From: Arthrobacter sp. H20
Lineage (GTDB): Bacteria; Actinomycetota; Actinomycetes; Actinomycetales; Micrococcaceae
Direction of reading: 5' to 3'
Length of the DNA stretch: 34,856 nucleotides
NCBI RefSeq assembly: GCF_000520515.1
Contig: NZ_KI914715.1
Location: 17,643 to 52,498 of the forward strand
Shown here: piece by piece, positions 31,457 through 34,856 of the stretch
How positions within the stretch are numbered: position 1 is the first letter of the stretch
How the letters are laid out: each line of letters opens with the position of its first letter
Translations under genes and position numbers: made by a program
The notes under the pieces: generated by a model
Told to the model about the DNA's origin: nothing
Seen by the model: the letters and a program-made list of their open reading frames with translations, nothing else
Database searches by the model: none

Positions 31457-32821
31457 CTAAATGGCCTTGCCGGGGTTGAGGAGGCAGTGGGGGTCGAGTG
31501 CGTCCTTGATGGAGCGCATGACGTCGAGGGACACCTCGCCCAGCTCCGGCAGGAGCCAGTCGCGCTTGAGGAGTCCGACGCCGTGTTCGCCGGTCAGGGT
31601 GCCGCCGAGGCTCTTCGCGAGGTAGAACATCTCTCCCAGCGCTACCTTCGCGGGACCTTCAGTGACTGAGTCGCTAGGGTCCAGGACGAGCATCGGGTGC
31701 AGGTTGCCGTCCGACGCGTGGACTACCGAGTAGATCCGCACCCCGGTGCGCTCGGAAATTTCCTTCAAACCAACCGCTACCTCGGCCAGGCGGCCCCGTG
31801 GGACGCCGATATCGCCGATGGACACCCGGCCCAGCTTTTCCAGGCAGGGAATGGCTTCGCGGCGGGCGGTGATCAGTTGGGCGGCGTGTTCGTCGTCGTC
31901 GGCCTTCTCAATGGAGGTGGCGAACGGTTTGATCGCTTCGATCAGCACATCCTGTTCAAGGTGGGCGCCGTAGCCGTCGGTCTGCGCCAGCAGGAACGCG
32001 CCGCCCTGTGACCGGTAGCTGGTGCCCATCGCCATGTCGATGGCTTCAAGCGTCTGCCCATCGATCAGCTCCAGCATGGAGGGCTGGATCCGGGACGCTA
32101 TGACCGCCGATGCCGCCCGAGCCGCCGTCGCGAAGTCGGAGAAGAACGCTGCCACGGTCGCCGTTGCCACCGGGAGGGGGCGGAGCCGCAGGGTAGCCTC
32201 AGTGACGACGCCGAGGGTTCCCTCGGAACCGACGATCAGCGCATTGAGGTCATAACCGGAGACACCCTTGATGGTTTCGCGGCCTGTTTTCAGCTCGCGC
32301 CCGTCGGCGAGCACCACGTTCAGGGAGAGCACCGCCTCGCGGGTGACACCGTACTTGGCGCACCGCATGCCGCCGGCATTGGTGGCTACGTTGCCACCGA
32401 TGGAGCAGATGGCGGTGCTCGCCGGGTCCGGCGCGTAGAACAGGCCGTACTCACCGGCGGCAGCGTTCAGCTCCGCGTTCAAGACTCCAGGCTCGACGAC
32501 GGCGAGCTGCTCCACTGGGTCGATACGGAGGATTTTTTTCATCCGGGAGACGTCGAGAACCACTTCGCCGGCTCGTGCCGAAGAGCCTGCCGCGAGTCCG
32601 GTGCCAGCACCCCGGGTGACTATGGGGGTGCGGTGGGCGGCGGCCAGGCGCATGGTGGTGACGACGTCGCCGGCTGTCTCGGCGAAGACCACACCGTCAG
32701 GCAGCGACTCCGCAACGTAGCCGGATCGATCGGTGCTCGCGCTGAGCCGATCGGCCTCGGAGACCGAGAAGGATCTAGACCCGTCCAGAACAGCTTGCGT
32801 GGTACCGGTGTGCAGTGACAT
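31457..32821 (-). CDS. FAD-binding oxidase, GlcD/lactate dehydrogenase type
   Basis: A 454-residue FAD-linked oxidase. The PCMH FAD-binding domain (about 35-215) shows PIVTRGAGTGLAAGS, VVEPGVLNAEL, and ICSIGGNVATNAGGMRCAKYG; the C-terminal FAD-oxidase domain has VVHASDGNLHPMLVLD and GGTLTGEHGVGLLKRDWL. It oxidises a 2-hydroxy acid such as glycolate or D-lactate. ATG 32821 gives the usual family start. GlcE and GlcF partner genes are not in this window. The TTATTCCACTATG motif upstream links it to the lactate permease. It converges with the HEAT gene. Confidence 0.92.
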   Translation of the reverse strand: MSLHTGTTQAVLDGSRSFSVSEADRLSASTDRSGYVAESLPDGVVFAETAGDVVTTMRLAAAHRTPIVTRGAGTGLAAGSSARAGEVVLDVSRMKKILRIDPVEQLAVVEPGVLNAELNAAAGEYGLFYAPDPASTAICSIGGNVATNAGGMRCAKYGVTREAVLSLNVVLADGRELKTGRETIKGVSGYDLNALIVGSEGTLGVVTEATLRLRPLPVATATVAAFFSDFATAARAASAVIASRIQPSMLELIDGQTLEAIDMAMGTSYRSQGGAFLLAQTDGYGAHLEQDVLIEAIKPFATSIEKADDDEHAAQLITARREAIPCLEKLGRVSIGDIGVPRGRLAEVAVGLKEISERTGVRIYSVVHASDGNLHPMLVLDPSDSVTEGPAKVALGEMFYLAKSLGGTLTGEHGVGLLKRDWLLPELGEVSLDVMRSIKDALDPHCLLNPGKAI

Positions 32822-32874
32822 CTCGCAGAACCCCTTTGTTATACGGATCAGCGGTATCGAAACCACAAAGCAAA

Positions 32875-32892
32875 TATCGCATAGTGGAATAA
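32875..32892 (-). promoter_or_regulatory. Operator-like site upstream of the FAD oxidase
   Basis: On the minus strand TTATTCCACTATGCGATA matches the left half of the perfect palindrome before the lactate permease (TTATTCCAC-ATG shared), but its right half is degenerate. It lies 54 bases upstream of the oxidase start. No clear -35/-10 pair was found in the rest of 32822-32981. Confidence 0.5.
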
Positions 32893-32981
32893 CACTTCTG
32901 CTGATTGGATAAAATCCTAGGGGGTCCGGGCGGATGGGTCAATGGAACGCCGTGTCATGGAATGCCGTGGAAAAGCCGTCG

Positions 32982-33701
32982 CTATGCAGCAGCAACCGGG
33001 TCCAGGCTCTCAGCCGGGCTGTATTCGGCCCGAACCAGGATGGGAAGGTGGTCGGAGGCCCCGCGGGGCAGGGTCTCCACGCTTTGGATGTCCAGCCCCC
33101 TGGAGGTCGCGAAGTCGAAGTGTCCCCGGAAGACCCGGTAGCGGGTGTAGGTCCGAAAGTCGCTCAGCGACAGGTCGTATCCGGAGTCCTTCATATGCCT
33201 GGTGAGGCGCTGGGTGAAGAACGGATAGTTGAAATCGCCCACCATGAGCGTCGCAAATCCATTGCCCATCCCCAGAAGTTCAGCGTGCGAGGCATGGATC
33301 TGCTTGCGGCGAAGTGAGTTCGACGCCGTCAGCGGAGCGGCATGGAAGGATCCAACAACGAGGTCGTGCTTGGTCTCGTTGTCAGTCAGCTGGAGGCCGA
33401 TCAAACGCTCATGCGCGGGGGTGAGAACACGGTCGTGGAGGGACTTCTTGAGCGACATGGCCCTGGAATCCAGCGCGGTGAATCGCTCTTCCCGAAAGTA
33501 GAGGGCAAGCCCAAGCCGGTTTTCCTGGGTGGCAATCGCCAGCTTGAGATCGCCGACGGTAGCCGGCAGATCGGAAGCATCGCACTCCTGAAGGCACAGG
33601 AGATCAACGCCGTACGCCTGCACCAGATCCTCCAGCTCGTCGCTGGCCTGATGTTCCCGCAGGTTGTAACTGATGGCCCGTATCAGGTGATCACCTCTCA
33701 T
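32982..33701 (-). CDS. Endonuclease/exonuclease/phosphatase-family protein
   Basis: A 239-residue EEP-superfamily metal hydrolase. Motifs in order: ISYNLREHQ at about 10, LLCLQECD at about 34-41 (metal-binding Glu), FHAAPL at about 118-123, VGDFNYP at about 155-161, and SDHLPILV near the end, with the Asp-His pair of the active site. Members cut DNA, RNA or phosphoesters. ATG 33701 has AGAGGG only two bases away, so the true start may differ; a 107-residue extension to 34022 is unlikely, as it runs across the MscS gene on the other strand. The DNA or lipid substrate is unknown. Confidence 0.82.
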   Translation of the reverse strand: MRGDHLIRAISYNLREHQASDELEDLVQAYGVDLLCLQECDASDLPATVGDLKLAIATQENRLGLALYFREERFTALDSRAMSLKKSLHDRVLTPAHERLIGLQLTDNETKHDLVVGSFHAAPLTASNSLRRKQIHASHAELLGMGNGFATLMVGDFNYPFFTQRLTRHMKDSGYDLSLSDFRTYTRYRVFRGHFDFATSRGLDIQSVETLPRGASDHLPILVRAEYSPAESLDPVAAA

Positions 33702-33860
33702 TCCCTCTGGCAGCAGGTTTATTGTACACACGTGGGCGACAGGCAAGACAGAGCTCCTGATGTTCTGGTCGGTAGATCGCTGGACACGGATTGAACATGG
33801 CGCCCGAACGGTCACGGCGCGCCTTCCTCGCATCCGGGCATGCTGTGCTTGGCTCGGCCC

Positions 33861-34856
33861 ATGGAAAACAACCGAGCCAGTGCCGCGGTAGCAGCGTTCG
33901 GAGCGCCGATCACAGTGATCGAAGTAGTGACCGCTATCGGCATTCTCGTCGCGGCCAGCCTGATCGCGTTCGTGCTGCGCACGATCATTCTGCGCCGCTC
34001 TCGAACCCAACAGAGCACCCATATCTCAACGTGGTACACGCTGTCGCGGCTGGTCGCCTACACGGTTCTGGCTGTCGGCTTCTTCCTGGCCATCTCGGCG
34101 CTCGGGGTGCCGCTAAGCGACTTCGCTGTGCTCGCTGGCGCCGTCGGGGTCGGCCTGGGTTTTGGGCTGCAGACGCTCTTCAGCAACTTTATCTCGGGGA
34201 TCGTGCTGCTGATTGATAAGTCGCTGAAGATCGGCGATTTTGTCGAGCTCGAATCCGGCGTGACCGGCGAGGTACGCGACATCAAGATCCGGGCTACGAC
34301 GATCGTCACCAACGACAACATCGACATCCTGGTTCCGAACTCCGAATTTGTTGCCGGCCGCGTAGTGAACTGGACTCACCGCGACGTGCTGCGGCGCCTC
34401 CGCGTACCATTCGGGGTCGCCTACGGTACCGACAAGAACGTGGTGAAGAAGGCGGCCCTCGAAGCAGCCGCGGCCGTACCGTTCACTCTTCACCTCGACG
34501 GCCCCAAGCGGCCACAAGTCTGGCTGAGCGAATTTGATAAGAGCTCGCTGAACTTTGAACTCGTCATCTGGCTCAACCCGGAGGCAACCAAGAAGCCCGT
34601 TGCCGTGGCCGCCGCCTATAACTGGGCGCTGCACTCCGCCTTGCAGGCGCACAGCATCGAGATCCCGTTCCCGCAGCGCGATCTGCACGTCAAGACGCTA
34701 TTCGGGCTGAGCGACGATGATGCCCGCCGCGCACTGGGACTCGGCGAAAGCGCCACCCTGGCTGGGGCCGGCACGCGGGCTGAGCAACCGATCAGCGGGT
34801 CGGAAGACAACGATGCCATTGACGATGTGAACGCAGACACCAGCCCCGACGCTGTG
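33861..34856 (+). CDS. Mechanosensitive channel of the MscS family (runs off the window)
   Basis: At least 332 residues and open to the window end with no stop. Helix 1 covers about 17-40 (VVTAIGILVAASLIAFVL), helix 2 about 62-83, and the pore-lining helix 3 is AGAVGVGLGFGLQTLFSNF at about 92-110, followed by the beta domain (IGDFVEL, VPNSEFVAGRVVNW). This is the classical MscS plan, with turgor-sensing gating. The C-terminal region from about 290 is acidic and likely disordered. ATG 33861 lacks a strong Shine-Dalgarno; a TTG four codons upstream is possible. The EEP gene is divergent, with 159 bases between starts. Confidence 0.9.
   Translation, partial: MENNRASAAVAAFGAPITVIEVVTAIGILVAASLIAFVLRTIILRRSRTQQSTHISTWYTLSRLVAYTVLAVGFFLAISALGVPLSDFAVLAGAVGVGLGFGLQTLFSNFISGIVLLIDKSLKIGDFVELESGVTGEVRDIKIRATTIVTNDNIDILVPNSEFVAGRVVNWTHRDVLRRLRVPFGVAYGTDKNVVKKAALEAAAAVPFTLHLDGPKRPQVWLSEFDKSSLNFELVIWLNPEATKKPVAVAAAYNWALHSALQAHSIEIPFPQRDLHVKTLFGLSDDDARRALGLGESATLAGAGTRAEQPISGSEDNDAIDDVNADTSPDAV

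Noticed and set aside
33702-34022. N-terminal extension of the EEP-family protein
   Set aside because: The extra 107 residues lie opposite the MscS gene start and resemble no EEP protein; the domain begins at ATG 33701.
33791-34216. A 141-codon plus-strand frame over the MscS start
   Set aside because: The MscS protein is in another frame from 33861 with full family motifs; this one has none.

Overview
The window is GC-rich, gene-dense DNA of an actinobacterium. A Micrococcaceae (Arthrobacter-type) host is likely from the protein styles: PucR-type regulators, a PxpA/B/C set with separate biotin subunits, a short protein starting MCGVCGRTV, and a lamin-tail phosphodiesterase. This is an impression from sequence, not a database result. 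No rRNA, tRNA, CRISPR array or insertion sequence was seen.

Layout. (1) 53-6772: a molybdopterin oxidoreductase of the FdhF/YdeP family behind a MarR regulator, divergent from a 14-helix MFS drug-type exporter with a palindromic MarR-like operator between them. A class I glutamine amidotransferase and a secreted glycerophosphodiesterase with a lamin-tail domain follow. (2) 6769-20087: the core of the window, about 13 kb of genes that all point to cyclic imides, lactams or amides. Operon A (minus strand, 11954 to 7171 and perhaps on to 6769) encodes an asparaginase, a deacetylase-fold enzyme of the HP0310/cyclic-imidase type, an MFS transporter and two SDRs, under a LacI regulator with two matching CG-centred operators. 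Operon B (minus strand, 17534 to 13264) encodes PxpA, a biotin carrier, a biotin carboxylase, PxpB and PxpC. No ordinary carboxyltransferase is present, so PxpB/PxpC may fill that place as the homologous domains do in urea carboxylase. A divergent PucR regulator and an acetamidase/formamidase complete the set. (3) 20179-23814: a heme-oxygenase-fold diiron-type protein translationally coupled to a CDGSH iron-sulfur protein, a GNAT acetyltransferase, a pair of nested palindromic repeats, and an old-yellow-enzyme gene divergent from an ArsR regulator.

(4) 23815-26265: a decayed DUF3883 gene, a NERD-domain membrane protein and an HNH endonuclease, a small nuclease-themed patch. (5) 26349-27875: DoxX, a His-rich methyltransferase and a possible small gene. 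(6) 28160-32821: lactate permease and, on the other strand, a glycolate/lactate-type FAD oxidase, with a shared sequence motif in both upstream regions. Between them lie a lectin-like metzincin protease and a HEAT-repeat protein. (7) 32982-34856: an endonuclease/exonuclease/phosphatase-fold protein and an MscS channel that runs off the window.

A working model for region 2: the transporter imports a cyclic imide or lactam; the imidase-type enzyme and/or the Pxp-biotin complex opens the ring; the asparaginase and acetamidase release ammonia; the SDRs adjust a hydroxyl or keto group. The substrate cannot be read from sequence.
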